Source: Paenibacillus sabinae T27
GTDB lineage: Bacteria > Bacillota > Bacilli > Paenibacillales > Paenibacillaceae
DNA: 64,000 bases
Assembly: GCF_000612505.1 (NCBI RefSeq)
Contig: NZ_CP004078.1
Coordinates: 2,406,001 to 2,470,000 of the forward strand
Direction: 5' to 3'
Part shown: positions 1 through 8,240 of the stretch, in pieces
Numbering within the stretch: position 1 is the stretch's first letter
Layout of the letters: every line of letters starts with the position of its first letter
Notes under the pieces: model-generated
What the model saw: the letters and a program-made list of their open reading frames with translations, nothing else
Database searches by the model: none
What the model was told of the DNA's origin: nothing
Position numbers and translations under genes: made by a program

Positions 1-1635
1 TTTGAGCGTTTATATGAAGGGATACGCACCTCCAAGGATGAGCTCGAATTTATCAAAAAAGAATTCAGGGAAGTCGTCGGCCCCGAGGAATCTAGCATTT
101 TTGACGCTCATTTGGCGATTCTGGACGATCCGGTATTCATGAGCGAAATCCGCGGAATCATCGAGAGGCAATACAAGGCGGCGGAGGTTGCCGTCAAGGA
201 GGCCATCGATCATTTTGTGGCCATGTTCGACCTCCTGGATGACGAATACATGAAGGAGAGGGCGGTCGACATCAAGGATGTCGGTAACCGGCTGCTTAAG
301 CATCTGCTGGGGGCGCCTGAGGTCACGCTGCCTTCAGATACCCAGCCCTACATTCTGGTGGCCAAAGAGCTTTCCCCTTCCCAGCTGGCCCACCTGAATC
401 CCGCTTACGTGCTTGGTATTGTGACCATGATGGGAGGCATGACGTCGCATTCTTCCATTATGGCCCGTGCGCTTGGCATCCCGCTGGTGGCAGGCCTGGA
501 GAGCAAGCTCTCCAGCCCGATCCAGACCGGGGAGCTGCTGATTATCGACGGGGACAACGGTAATCTTTATGTAAATCCTGACCAAGCTACAACCGAACAT
601 TACAGTATTGTTCGCGACAGACAACGGGAGAAACGGCAACAGCTGGAGCTTCTGTCCTCAGTGAAGGCTCAGACCCGGGATGGAGTAAAGCTGCGCCTGG
701 CCGGCAACATCAGCTCCGTGAAGGAGCTGGATCTGGCGTTGAAGTACGGCGCCGAGGGCGTCGGTCTGTTCCGGACAGAGTTTTTGTATATGGACCGTCA
801 GAGTTTTCCGACCGAAGAGGAGCAATATGAGGTATATAAACTTGTGGCGGAGAAGGTAGGAGAGCATCCGGTTGTCATCCGAACGCTGGATATCGGGGGA
901 GACAAGCATCTGGATTATTTTCAGCTTCCTGAGGAGCAGAACCCTTTCCTTGGCTACCGCGCCATCCGCATCAGCCTTGACCGGAAGGACATGTTCCAGA
1001 CGCAGATGACGGCAATCCTGCGGGCGAGCGTTCACGGCAACATTAAAATGATGTTCCCTATGATCTCCTCAATTGAGGAGGTAAGGGAGGCCAAGGCCGT
1101 GCTTAAGGAAGTGAAAAAAGACTTGGACCGGCGCGGCATTCCTTACAACCGCAATTTGCAGATTGGCATCATGATCGAGGTGCCGGCCGCGGTGATGATC
1201 GCCGACTTCCTGGCGGAAGAGGTGGACTTTTTCAGCATCGGTACGAATGATCTGGTGCAGTATGTGCTGGCGGTTGACCGGATGAACGAGCAGATCGCTC
1301 ATTTGTACCATCCGTATCACCCGGCTGTGCTTCGGATGATCCGCATGACTGTGGAAGCGGCCAAAGCAGCGGGTATCGGCATCAGCGTCTGCGGGGAACT
1401 GGCCGGCGATGAGCGTTCGCTTCCCCTGTGGCTGGAGCTTGGCGTAAGTGACCTCAGCATGTCGCCTCAAGCGCTGCTGAAGGTCAAGCACCGGACACTG
1501 AATACAGCGGCCTCCGAGGCCCGAAGAATCGCCAAACTCTGCTTCCGCAGCCGGGCTGCCGAGGAGAGCGAGCGGCAGCTCACGCAGTTCCTCGACAAGG
1601 CGATCATACAGCCTGTCGTTAAGGGCGACGCTTAA
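1..1635 (+). CDS. ptsI: PTS enzyme I (phosphoenolpyruvate-protein phosphotransferase), 5'-truncated by window edge
   Basis: Enzyme I takes phosphate from PEP and passes it to HPr, starting the sugar phosphotransferase system in the cytoplasm. The reading frame is open from base 1, so the start codon and N-terminal HPr-binding part lie outside the window. About 544 residues are visible. They include the swivelling histidine motif GGMTSHSSIMARALGIP, the arginine site GLFRTEFLYMD, the PEP/Mg site GTNDLVQY, and the C-terminal SVCGELAGD with the conserved cysteine. The family usually has GGRTSH or similar; the Met after GG and the LVAGL that follows are slightly unusual, so a paralogue rather than the main enzyme I is possible. 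A clear terminator follows at 1676-1700. Confidence 0.9.
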   Translation, partial: FERLYEGIRTSKDELEFIKKEFREVVGPEESSIFDAHLAILDDPVFMSEIRGIIERQYKAAEVAVKEAIDHFVAMFDLLDDEYMKERAVDIKDVGNRLLKHLLGAPEVTLPSDTQPYILVAKELSPSQLAHLNPAYVLGIVTMMGGMTSHSSIMARALGIPLVAGLESKLSSPIQTGELLIIDGDNGNLYVNPDQATTEHYSIVRDRQREKRQQLELLSSVKAQTRDGVKLRLAGNISSVKELDLALKYGAEGVGLFRTEFLYMDRQSFPTEEEQYEVYKLVAEKVGEHPVVIRTLDIGGDKHLDYFQLPEEQNPFLGYRAIRISLDRKDMFQTQMTAILRASVHGNIKMMFPMISSIEEVREAKAVLKEVKKDLDRRGIPYNRNLQIGIMIEVPAAVMIADFLAEEVDFFSIGTNDLVQYVLAVDRMNEQIAHLYHPYHPAVLRMIRMTVEAAKAAGIGISVCGELAGDERSLPLWLELGVSDLSMSPQALLKVKHRTLNTAASEARRIAKLCFRSRAAEESERQLTQFLDKAIIQPVVKGDA

Positions 1636-1675
1636 CCAATCGACGGTTAACCTTTCAAAATATAGAGAACTGGGG

Positions 1676-1700
1676 GTCCGGCATGGTTGCCGGACTTTTT
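1676..1700 (+). terminator. Rho-independent terminator after ptsI
   Basis: Perfect 8-bp stem GTCCGGCA / TGCCGGAC with a TGGT loop, followed by five T. It lies 40 bases after the ptsI stop. Confidence 0.9.
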
Positions 1701-1704
1701 AGCT

Positions 1705-2364
1705 TCATTCAACCAACCCGAGGTGTAAATAATCGTGATATCCGGCAACGCCATCAACGGGCAGCCCATGCTTTTTTTCATAATGTTTGAGCGCTATTTC
1801 GGTTGTGCTGTTGAACCTGCCATTGCATTCACCATTGTAAAATCCAGCGCTCCGCAACCGGTATTGAATGATTTGAACGTCACCGCCGCTATCCCCCTTT
1901 GCCAAACTTCTGGGATTTTCGCCTAGTTTCCCAAGAACATGCCCTCCAAAGCTTATCCTGGTCCCCACTCGTACAAACTCATATAACTCCTCTACATCAT
2001 GGTTGTGCATCCGGATGCATCCATGACTGGCATTATGGCCTATAGAATAGGGCCTGTTTGTACCATGAATACCGTAGGTTCCCCAGGGTACGTTAAGTCC
2101 TATCCACCGGGTGCCGAACCCTTTCCCCCAATTTTTGTATTTGTTAATAACGACATACTCGCCTACAGGTGACGGTGTTTCGGGTTTACCAAGAGCGATT
2201 GTATACTTTTTGATAAGTTGGCTATTCGAGTACAGGTACAGTTGGTGGTACAGAGGATCGATCCTAATCGATATTTTTTCTTGATTTTGAGGAGGCTCTG
2301 CCGTGGTGACTGGATTGGATAAGATGAACAAATGAAAAATCAGCAACATCTTATGCATGAACAT
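1705..2364 (-). CDS. L,D-transpeptidase (YkuD domain) with C-terminal peptidoglycan-binding domain
   Basis: Predicted secreted wall enzyme that would make 3-3 type peptidoglycan cross-links or anchor proteins to the wall. The 219-residue protein starts with a hydrophobic signal-like segment (residues about 5-22). The YkuD core follows, with the catalytic motif as HGTNRPYSIGHNASHGCIRMHN; the catalytic Cys is in SHGCIRM and the conserved upstream His is in GIHGTNR. After it, GDSGGDVQIIQYRLRSAGFY matches a PG_binding_1 repeat. The domain order YkuD then PG-binding is the reverse of many Bacillus enzymes, which carry LysM first. GGAGG lies 12 bases before the ATG, rather far. It is convergent with ptsI. 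Confidence 0.88.
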   Translation of the reverse strand: MFMHKMLLIFHLFILSNPVTTAEPPQNQEKISIRIDPLYHQLYLYSNSQLIKKYTIALGKPETPSPVGEYVVINKYKNWGKGFGTRWIGLNVPWGTYGIHGTNRPYSIGHNASHGCIRMHNHDVEELYEFVRVGTRISFGGHVLGKLGENPRSLAKGDSGGDVQIIQYRLRSAGFYNGECNGRFNSTTEIALKHYEKKHGLPVDGVAGYHDYLHLGLVE

Positions 2365-2538
2365 AGGCTATAAAATCCTCCATTTCGGCATAATCATTGG
2401 TCTGTTTATTGTTTAGTTCCGTTACAGCTTCTATCCATGGTTTTGCAGGCGGTGTATCCTTGCCCCGTTTCTTATATTGTCAAATCACGCAAAATCTATC
2501 CCTGTACCTTGCCAGTTCCCCAATTCGCATAGTTAATA

Positions 2539-2592
2539 AAAAAGCAGCCTTCGGCCCGCTTTACAAAACGAGGGCTAAAGGCTGTTTTCATT
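2539..2592 (-). terminator. Terminator for the PfpI-family gene
   Basis: Read on the minus strand, AAAACAGCCTTTAGCCC pairs with GGGCCGAAGGCTGC and is followed by six T. It sits directly after the stop of the 2596-3120 gene. Confidence 0.85.
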
Positions 2593-2595
2593 TCG

Positions 2596-3120
2596 TTATT
2601 TCCCGGCCAGCGCGTCGCAGAAGGCTTTGCCGTACGGCGGGAGATCGGGAGGACGGCGGGCGGAGACGATATGGCCGTCGACCACGACCGGCTCGTCCTT
2701 CCAGATCGCTCCGGCGTTCTCCATATCGTCGCGGATGCCAGGAGTCGAGGTTACGGTGACGCCCTCCAGAATTTTGGCGGAGATCAGTACCCAGCCGGCA
2801 TGGCAGATTTGCCCAATCGGTTTCTTCGACTCGTTGAAGTCCCGGATCAGCTTGAGGACCGCCGGATAGCGGCGGATCTTGTCCGGCGCCCACCCGCCGG
2901 GAACAAGGATGCCGTCGTAATCGGCAGCGTCCAGCTCATCCCAGGAGTATTCCGCGGTTGCGGGAACACCATATTTGCCTACGTAAGTCTTGTCTTTAAT
3001 AAGGCCGGCAAGATGTACCTCCGCGCCTTCCTCTCTTACCCGGTAGACAGGATACCAAAGCTCCAAATCTTCAAATTCATCGTCTACGAGTGCAATTACT
3101 TTTTTTCCGTCCAGACGCAT
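2596..3120 (-). CDS. DJ-1/PfpI family protein (type 1 glutamine amidotransferase fold)
   Basis: Cytoplasmic protein of 174 residues in the PfpI/YhbO/YraA group, whose members are described as stress-protective protein deglycases or chaperones; older literature calls them intracellular proteases. The N-terminal KVIALVDDEFEDLELWYP strand-turn, the oxyanion region VPGGWAPDKIR, and the nucleophile elbow IGQICHAGW with its cysteine are all present. Near the C-terminus VSARRPPDLPPYGKAF matches the family SAR.P.DLP pattern. GGGAG is 10 bases before the ATG. It is a monocistronic unit with its own terminator. A 17-bp inverted repeat (3192-3208) sits upstream of its probable promoter. The exact substrate cannot be told from sequence. 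Confidence 0.88.
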   Translation of the reverse strand: MRLDGKKVIALVDDEFEDLELWYPVYRVREEGAEVHLAGLIKDKTYVGKYGVPATAEYSWDELDAADYDGILVPGGWAPDKIRRYPAVLKLIRDFNESKKPIGQICHAGWVLISAKILEGVTVTSTPGIRDDMENAGAIWKDEPVVVDGHIVSARRPPDLPPYGKAFCDALAGK

Positions 3121-3191
3121 TTGACTTTAGCTCCCTTCTTAAGAACGTAATCCCGATTATTGTAGCAAATTTAAATTTTTAAGTCATCCGC

Positions 3192-3208
3192 ATAGTAGAA
3201 TTTACTAT
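3192..3208. promoter_or_regulatory. Perfect inverted repeat upstream of the PfpI-family gene
   Basis: ATAGTA-GAATT-TACTAT, two perfect 6-base arms with a 5-base spacer. On the minus strand it lies just upstream of a possible promoter (TGACTT, 16 bases, TACAAT), where an activator or repressor could bind. The binding protein is unknown. Confidence 0.35.
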
Positions 3209-3367
3209 CATAAATGGTAATTTAATCATTTTATGCAAACAGGAAGGTTTTTTACAGGAGAACGCGAATATAAATCTAATGCATCCATTCGTTTGGACCA
3301 GCGCAGAATGTCTGTCCGCAGGCAGCTGCGAATATCCTTATTAATAACCATTTGTTGAGGTGTGATC

Positions 3368-3814
3368 ATGTACAATGAAGGCCAACTGCATCAAACCTGC
3401 CGCTGCGGCGGAGAGATGATTATACATATGCATACGCTGATTTATAAAGGCAAAGTGAAAATAACCAATGTCCCTGTTTTTATGTGCCAGTCCTGCTTCC
3501 AGTATAAGCCGCATCCGGCGGTCAAGAACGATTTAAGCCGGCTGATTCAAGAGCTGGGAGGGAATCCCAAGAGAAGCCGCTTCTCTTTTACCGAACACAA
3601 TGAGTGGGCTTCCGTAGTGAATGACACCTTTAACGATAACGGGGGAAGAGTGGAAGTTCTGGAACAGGCGGTTCAGCAGGCGTTGAGCGAGAGGATCGAT
3701 CTGCTGCTGGATTTATTCCGGATTGCGTCCGAAGCAGCGGATAAGAAGTGGATGGAGGAGCTTGAGGACAGGCTGCTGAGACTGGTCCCGCATACCGTAT
3801 CCCGAATTGTATAA
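3368..3814 (+). CDS. Conserved hypothetical protein with N-terminal zinc-ribbon-like cysteines
   Basis: No function recognised. The 148-residue protein has two cysteine pairs near the N-terminus (CRCGGEM and, about 30 residues on, CQSC), like the MqsA/YgiT-type zinc knuckle, separated by a predicted beta hairpin. The rest is helical and charged, with a leucine-rich segment around residues 95-140. An ATG at 3368 is preferred because GAGG lies 7 bases upstream; a GTG two codons earlier would sit almost on the ribosome site. No DNA-binding HTH is apparent, so an antitoxin role is not supported. It stands alone between pfpI and ccpA, facing ccpA. Confidence 0.75.
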   Translation: MYNEGQLHQTCRCGGEMIIHMHTLIYKGKVKITNVPVFMCQSCFQYKPHPAVKNDLSRLIQELGGNPKRSRFSFTEHNEWASVVNDTFNDNGGRVEVLEQAVQQALSERIDLLLDLFRIASEAADKKWMEELEDRLLRLVPHTVSRIV

Positions 3815-4151
3815 TCCCTTATGCAAAACAATGAAAATTTTTCAGAAACATTGGATTTTTTCGTCGATTTTTGATACCATAAAGAAAGAGGTTACATTTC
3901 TGTTTTAGCAGGAAATCTGATTAAAGCGGAAGCCTTACAACCTGTTCAATGATACCTGCGTGAAAGTCCGGAAAATCGGCCGGTAAACGATGATCGCCAA
4001 GGTCCTGTTTATGGCATGTGCAATGAAGAGAAGAATAGGTATCCGGAACTAGACAATCACGGCGCTTTTTGTTAAAAATAACAAGAAACCGTGTAACAAG
4101 TCCCTGTTTCGGCATCTTTGCTTCCGAACTGAATAGATTTCTGAAAGGAAA
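3815..4151. other. Long intergenic region before ccpA, no gene seen
   Basis: About 340 bases with no convincing reading frame preceded by a ribosome site. A minus-strand frame of 86 codons crosses it (3921-4181) but has no Shine-Dalgarno and odd composition. No terminator with a clear U-run was found after the 3368-3814 gene. Confidence 0.4.
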
Positions 4152-4165
4152 TTGAAGCGTTATCA
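4152..4165 (+). promoter_or_regulatory. cre-like site abutting the ccpA promoter
   Basis: TTGAAGCGTTATCA matches the catabolite-responsive element consensus TGWAANCGNTNWCA at 12 of 14 positions, with mismatches at positions 2 and 3. It ends exactly one base before the -35 hexamer of the ccpA promoter, a position compatible with autoregulation. Confidence 0.5.
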
Positions 4166-4194
4166 TTGCACAAAAGTACAAATTATCGTATCAT
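4166..4194 (+). promoter_or_regulatory. Probable sigma-A promoter of ccpA
   Basis: TTGCAC at 4166-4171, 17-base spacer, TATCAT at 4189-4194. It precedes the TTG start of ccpA by about 50 bases. Confidence 0.6.
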
Positions 4195-4243
4195 GATTTT
4201 AATTAGGTCGAACGATAAAATTTATGGCAATGGAGAGAGTAAT

Positions 4244-5254
4244 TTGACGGTAACCATTTACGATGTAGCGCGTGAAGCAGGCGTATCTATGGCAACGGTA
4301 TCACGGGTTGTCAACAACAATCCCAATGTGAAACCGCAAACCCGCAAGAAGGTGTATGAAGCGATCGAACGTTTGGGGTACCGCCCCAACGCCGTGGCAA
4401 GAGGTCTTGCCAGCAAGAAAACGACAACTGTCGGCGTTGTCATTCCTGATATATCCAATTCGATTTTTGCGGAAATTGCCCGCGGAATCGAAGATATTGC
4501 CAATATGTATCACTATAATATTATTTTGTGTAATGCCGACAAGCGTAAGGAGAAGGAAATCCGCGTGATCAACACCCTGCTCGAGAAGCAGGTGGATGGA
4601 CTCCTCTTCATGGGCGGCACCGTGACGGATGAGCATATTCTCGCTTTCCAGACTTCGGCCGTTCCAATTGTGCTGTGCGCGACAAGCGATGAGAAGGGGA
4701 CCTATCCTTCGGTTGATATCGATCATGAAGCGGCCGCCTTCGATGCGGTCAATACGCTGATTCGCCATGGTCACCGGGAAATCGCGATGATCAGCGGCAC
4801 ACTGCATGACCCGGCCAATGGTTTTTCACGCTTCCAGGGCTACAAGAAGGCGCTTGAAGCCGCCGGTATCGAATACCAGGAAGATCTTGTGCGCATCGGA
4901 AATTACCGCTATGAATCCGGCGTTGAAGCGATGAAGTATTTCCTGGGGCTGAAGAAGAAGCCGACGGCGATCTTTGCCGCAACGGACGAAATGGCGATTG
5001 GCGCCATTCACAGCATTCAGGACGAAGGGCTGAAAGTGCCAGACGATTTCTCGATCATTAGTGTAGATAACATCCGCATGGCTTCCATGGTGCGTCCGCT
5101 GCTAACGACGGTGGCTCAGCCGATGTACGACCTCGGCGCCGTGGCCATGAGACTTTTGACCAAGCTGATGAAGAAGGAGACCGTAGAGAATCCGCGCGTC
5201 ATTTTGCCGCATGAGACCATTCTGCGACTGTCCGTCAGCCACGTTAACGAATAG
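4244..5254 (+). CDS. ccpA: Catabolite control protein A, LacI family
   Basis: Global regulator of carbon metabolism. With HPr phosphorylated on Ser46 (or Crh) it binds cre sites. The 336-residue protein has the LacI helix-turn-helix [20 protein letters not shown] at residues 3-22, the hinge RGLASKKTT, and a periplasmic-binding-protein-like core, the same length as Bacillus CcpA (about 334). The start is TTG at 4244, preceded by GGAGAG; longer reading in frame from 4166 would run through the promoter and is rejected. Gene order with acsA, tyrS and rpsD downstream matches the B. subtilis neighbourhood and supports CcpA rather than another LacI member. A cre-like site at 4152 suggests autoregulation. 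Confidence 0.93.
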   Translation: MTVTIYDVAREAGVSMATVSRVVNNNPNVKPQTRKKVYEAIERLGYRPNAVARGLASKKTTTVGVVIPDISNSIFAEIARGIEDIANMYHYNIILCNADKRKEKEIRVINTLLEKQVDGLLFMGGTVTDEHILAFQTSAVPIVLCATSDEKGTYPSVDIDHEAAAFDAVNTLIRHGHREIAMISGTLHDPANGFSRFQGYKKALEAAGIEYQEDLVRIGNYRYESGVEAMKYFLGLKKKPTAIFAATDEMAIGAIHSIQDEGLKVPDDFSIISVDNIRMASMVRPLLTTVAQPMYDLGAVAMRLLTKLMKKETVENPRVILPHETILRLSVSHVNE

Positions 5255-5320
5255 TATGGACATCCCCCTGATGGGGCTGCCGGGCGGTTTACACCTGGAT
5301 AAGTAGAATAGACTTAAAGT

Positions 5321-5346
5321 AAAAAGCTCCTTCACGGGGCTTTTTA
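5321..5346 (+). terminator. Terminator after ccpA
   Basis: AAAAGCTCC pairs with CGGGGCTTTT across a short loop and runs into five T. Confidence 0.8.
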
Positions 5347-5462
5347 TGCTATATAAGATGAACTTCAAAAATGTAATCAGTGTAAGGAGTAACGAAGGGG
5401 AAGTTTGGAACTGTAGGAGCGATAGCGATCACCTATCTTTTTATTTTAAGGGAGGCCAGTTG

Positions 5463-6161
5463 ATGGAAACGGTCATCGGGATCATGGGAGCTATGGATGA
5501 AGAAATCAAATTGCTGTTGGAAAATATGGAGCACAGCGAAGCTGTTGAAAAGGCGGGGATTACATACTATAAAGGCAACATCGGCGGGAAATCCGTTGTG
5601 GTCTCCAAATCGGGAGTAGGAAAAGTTAATGCCGCAGTCACCACGCAGATTATGATCGATGCGTTCGGCGCTGCCAAGATACTCTTTACTGGCGTGGCCG
5701 GAGCGCTGCATCCAGACCTTGAAGTTGGAGATATTGTCATCTCTTCCGAGTGCTTGCAGCATGATATGGATGTAACGGCGCTTGGCTTCCCTCGCGGGGT
5801 GATTCCCTACCAGGAGACCTCTGAGTTTTCGGCCGATCCGGAACTTGTGCTGCTTGCAGAGAGGGCTTGCCGGAAGCTGGATGTCCGCTATGTGACAGGG
5901 AGAGTTCTTTCGGGGGACCAGTTTATTGCCAGCCACGAAACGGTCGCGATGCTGCGGGAGCAGCTGGGAGGTGCCTGCGCGGAAATGGAAGGAGCGGCGC
6001 TGGCTCAAGTATGCTATATGAACGGTATTCCATTCGTTGTGATCCGCGCCATGTCCGATAAGGCCGACGGCTCAGCCGATGTCAGCTTCTCGGAATTTAC
6101 AGTGACCGCGTCCCGGAAGTCCCATGAAATCTTGAGCGGCATACTGGATATGCTGCCTTAA
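5463..6161 (+). CDS. mtnN: 5'-methylthioadenosine/S-adenosylhomocysteine nucleosidase
   Basis: Cleaves the adenine from MTA and SAH, which recycles methionine and starts AI-2 formation through LuxS. It is 232 residues, the normal family length. Landmarks are GIMGAMDEEI at the N-terminus, the phosphate/purine loop SKSGVGKVNAA, TGVAGALHP, the GDQFIA segment, the catalytic glutamate region CAEMEGAALAQV, and RAMSDKADGSA with the catalytic aspartate. The ATG at 5463 has GGGAGG 7 bases upstream; the reading frame extends further upstream only through the ccpA terminator and is not coding there. It is monocistronic with its own hairpin terminator. Confidence 0.95.
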   Translation: METVIGIMGAMDEEIKLLLENMEHSEAVEKAGITYYKGNIGGKSVVVSKSGVGKVNAAVTTQIMIDAFGAAKILFTGVAGALHPDLEVGDIVISSECLQHDMDVTALGFPRGVIPYQETSEFSADPELVLLAERACRKLDVRYVTGRVLSGDQFIASHETVAMLREQLGGACAEMEGAALAQVCYMNGIPFVVIRAMSDKADGSADVSFSEFTVTASRKSHEILSGILDMLP

Positions 6162-6169
6162 TACATAAC

Positions 6170-6223
6170 CCGCTGCCCTCCCGTACGCTGCTGAACAGCT
6201 CATAGGAGGGCAGCGGCATTTTC
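6170..6223 (+). terminator. Terminator after mtnN
   Basis: CGCTGCCCTCC (6171-6181) pairs perfectly with GGAGGGCAGCG (6205-6215), followed by GCATTTTC. The U-run is short. Confidence 0.7.
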
Positions 6224-6290
6224 GAACCCGATAGAAGTCATAGCAGAATAGGCGATTGCCGACTCTTTTTGGTATGAACAAAGGATGGAT

Positions 6291-6304
6291 TGTAAGCGTT
6301 TGCT
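6291..6304 (+). promoter_or_regulatory. cre-like site upstream of acsA
   Basis: TGTAAGCGTTTGCT matches the cre consensus TGWAANCGNTNWCA at 12 of 14 positions (mismatches at 12 and 14). It lies about 10 bases upstream of a plausible promoter (TTGAAT 6314-6319, 17 bases, TAATTA) and about 110 bases before acsA. Repression of acsA by CcpA through cre sites is established in B. subtilis. Confidence 0.6.
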
Positions 6305-6410
6305 ATGATATACTTGAATTCGACATAAAAAGTTCATAATTATAGCTTGACTTCAATGGTGCTTGAAGTGATTGGAACTTATACCATTCATGTGAGAGGG
6401 GGCAAAGGCA

Positions 6411-8135
6411 ATGGGGCAGGTTCATCATCATGTTTTACCGGGACGGGCGCGGAATCCGAATTTGGCTGATTACGATCAGGCTGTCGCCCATTTTAAGTGG
6501 GAGGATGTGGAGCGCAACTTTACTTGGTATGACACGGGTAAGGTCAATATGGCTTATGAAGCGGTCGACCGCCATGTCCGTGAGGGAAGGGGAGAAAAGA
6601 CGGCGCTTCTGTACAGTGATTCTGCACGGGACGAATCCTATACGTTTGCCGATTTGCAGGAGAAGTCGAACCGTTTCGGTAATGTCCTCCGCAAATACGG
6701 GATCGGAAAAGGGGACCGGGTATTTCTGTTTATGCCCAGGCAGCCTGAGCTGTATTTCAGTCTTCTCGGCATCCTGAAGGTCGGTGCGATTGCGGGACCC
6801 TTGTTCGAAGCGTTTATGGAAACTGCGGTCAAGGATCGGCTTGAGGACAGCGGCGCTGTCGCGTTGGTCACTACCCCGGATTTATTGCACCGTATAAAAC
6901 GTGAGGAGCTTCCGGAGCTGCGTTATATTTTTCTTGTGGGCGGGGGCTCGGACCCTGAAAATGATGTGCTTGACTATGAAACGGAATGCGCTTCCGCGTC
7001 TACGGTGCTTGAGCCGGAGTGGCTCGGCCTCGAGGATGGACTGATAATGCACTATACCTCAGGTTCTACGGGAAAGCCCAAAGGCGTCTACCATGTGCAG
7101 CGCGCGATGATCCAGCATTACTATAGCGGCAAAGTCGTGCTCGATCTGCGTGAGGATGATATTTACTGGTGCACCGCCGACCCCGGTTGGGTCACTGGAA
7201 CCTCTTACGGAATTTTTGCCCCCTGGCTGTGCGGTGTGACGAATGTTGTGCGCGGCGGCCGATTCAGTCCACGGGATTGGTACCAAACGATTGAACGTAA
7301 TAAAGTAACGGTATGGTACAGCGCTCCTACGGCATTCCGCATGCTGATGAGTGCGGGAACCGAAAGTCTGAAAGGCGTCGATTTAAGCAGTCTGCGCCAT
7401 ATTCTCTCAGTCGGTGAGCCGCTCAATCCCGAGGTTATCCGTTGGGGTGACAAAGTGTACAGCCAGCGGATTCATGATACATGGTGGATGACGGAGACAG
7501 GCGGACAGCTCATCTGCAACTTTCCCGGAATGGATATCAAACCAGGGTCGATGGGACGGCCGCTTCCCGGCATTACGGCTGCGATTCTGGACGACAAAGG
7601 GAATAAGCTCCCGCCGTATACGATGGGCAATCTGGCCATCCAAACACCTTGGCCGTCCATGATGGACCGGATTTGGAATAATCCCGCCAAATATGAGGAG
7701 TATTTTCGCATACCCGGCTGGTATATTTCCGGGGACTCTGCCTATATGGACGATGAAGGTTATTTCTGGTTCCAGGGACGGGTTGATGATGTCATTAACT
7801 CCGCAGGCGAGCGGATTGGGCCGTTTGAGGTGGAGAGCAAGCTGATCGAGCATCCTGCGGTTGCGGAAGCCGGTGTTATTGGCAAACCCGATACCCTGCG
7901 GGGAGAAATCGTAAAGGCCTTTATATCACTCCGGCAAGGATATATCCCATCACCTGAGCTGAAGGCGGAAATTGCTTCATTTGTGAGATCAGGGTTATCC
8001 GCCCACGCCGCGCCGAGGGAAATCGAATTCAAAGATAAGCTTCCGAAGACCCGGTCCGGTAAAATCATGCGCCGCGTGCTCAAAGCGTGGGAGCTTCAAC
8101 TGCCCGCAGGCGATCTCTCGACGATAGAGGATTAG
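6411..8135 (+). CDS. acsA: Acetate-CoA ligase (acetyl-CoA synthetase)
   Basis: Activates acetate to acetyl-CoA through acetyl-AMP, for growth on overflow acetate. It is 574 residues, close to B. subtilis AcsA (572). The AMP-binding P-loop reads MHYTSGSTGKPKGVYH; WWMTETGGQ, the YISGDSAYMDDEGYFWFQGR hinge, and the C-terminal PKTRSGKIMRRVLKAW follow. The Lys in SGKIMRR is the residue that AcuA acetylates in Bacillus to switch the enzyme off. The start ATG has GAGAGGGGGC upstream. A cre-like site precedes it. The acuABC genes that lie beside acsA in B. subtilis are not in this neighbourhood. Confidence 0.93.
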   Translation: MGQVHHHVLPGRARNPNLADYDQAVAHFKWEDVERNFTWYDTGKVNMAYEAVDRHVREGRGEKTALLYSDSARDESYTFADLQEKSNRFGNVLRKYGIGKGDRVFLFMPRQPELYFSLLGILKVGAIAGPLFEAFMETAVKDRLEDSGAVALVTTPDLLHRIKREELPELRYIFLVGGGSDPENDVLDYETECASASTVLEPEWLGLEDGLIMHYTSGSTGKPKGVYHVQRAMIQHYYSGKVVLDLREDDIYWCTADPGWVTGTSYGIFAPWLCGVTNVVRGGRFSPRDWYQTIERNKVTVWYSAPTAFRMLMSAGTESLKGVDLSSLRHILSVGEPLNPEVIRWGDKVYSQRIHDTWWMTETGGQLICNFPGMDIKPGSMGRPLPGITAAILDDKGNKLPPYTMGNLAIQTPWPSMMDRIWNNPAKYEEYFRIPGWYISGDSAYMDDEGYFWFQGRVDDVINSAGERIGPFEVESKLIEHPAVAEAGVIGKPDTLRGEIVKAFISLRQGYIPSPELKAEIASFVRSGLSAHAAPREIEFKDKLPKTRSGKIMRRVLKAWELQLPAGDLSTIED

Positions 8136-8151
8136 AGGCGTAAACGAGCCA

Positions 8152-8200
8152 TAAAAAAGACGGTTGACCGCTAAGCCCATTAGGGCGGCGTCAACCGTCT
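8152..8200 (-). terminator. Terminator, mainly for the class A PBP gene
   Basis: GACGGTTGAC (8159-8168) pairs perfectly with GTCAACCGTC (8190-8199), with an inner GCCC/GGGC stem. On the minus strand it is followed by TTTTTTAT. On the plus strand the U-run is poor, so acsA may use it less well. Confidence 0.85.
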
Positions 8201-8240
8201 ACTCATTATAAGGTCCGCCAGATAAGGAAATGGCGGTTAT

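Noticed and set aside
3921..4181. 86-codon minus-strand frame upstream of ccpA
   Set aside because: No ribosome site, no domain, and it overlaps the ccpA promoter.
4166..4243. N-terminal extension of ccpA
   Set aside because: It covers the -35 and -10 elements; TTG 4244 gives the normal CcpA start and has a ribosome site.
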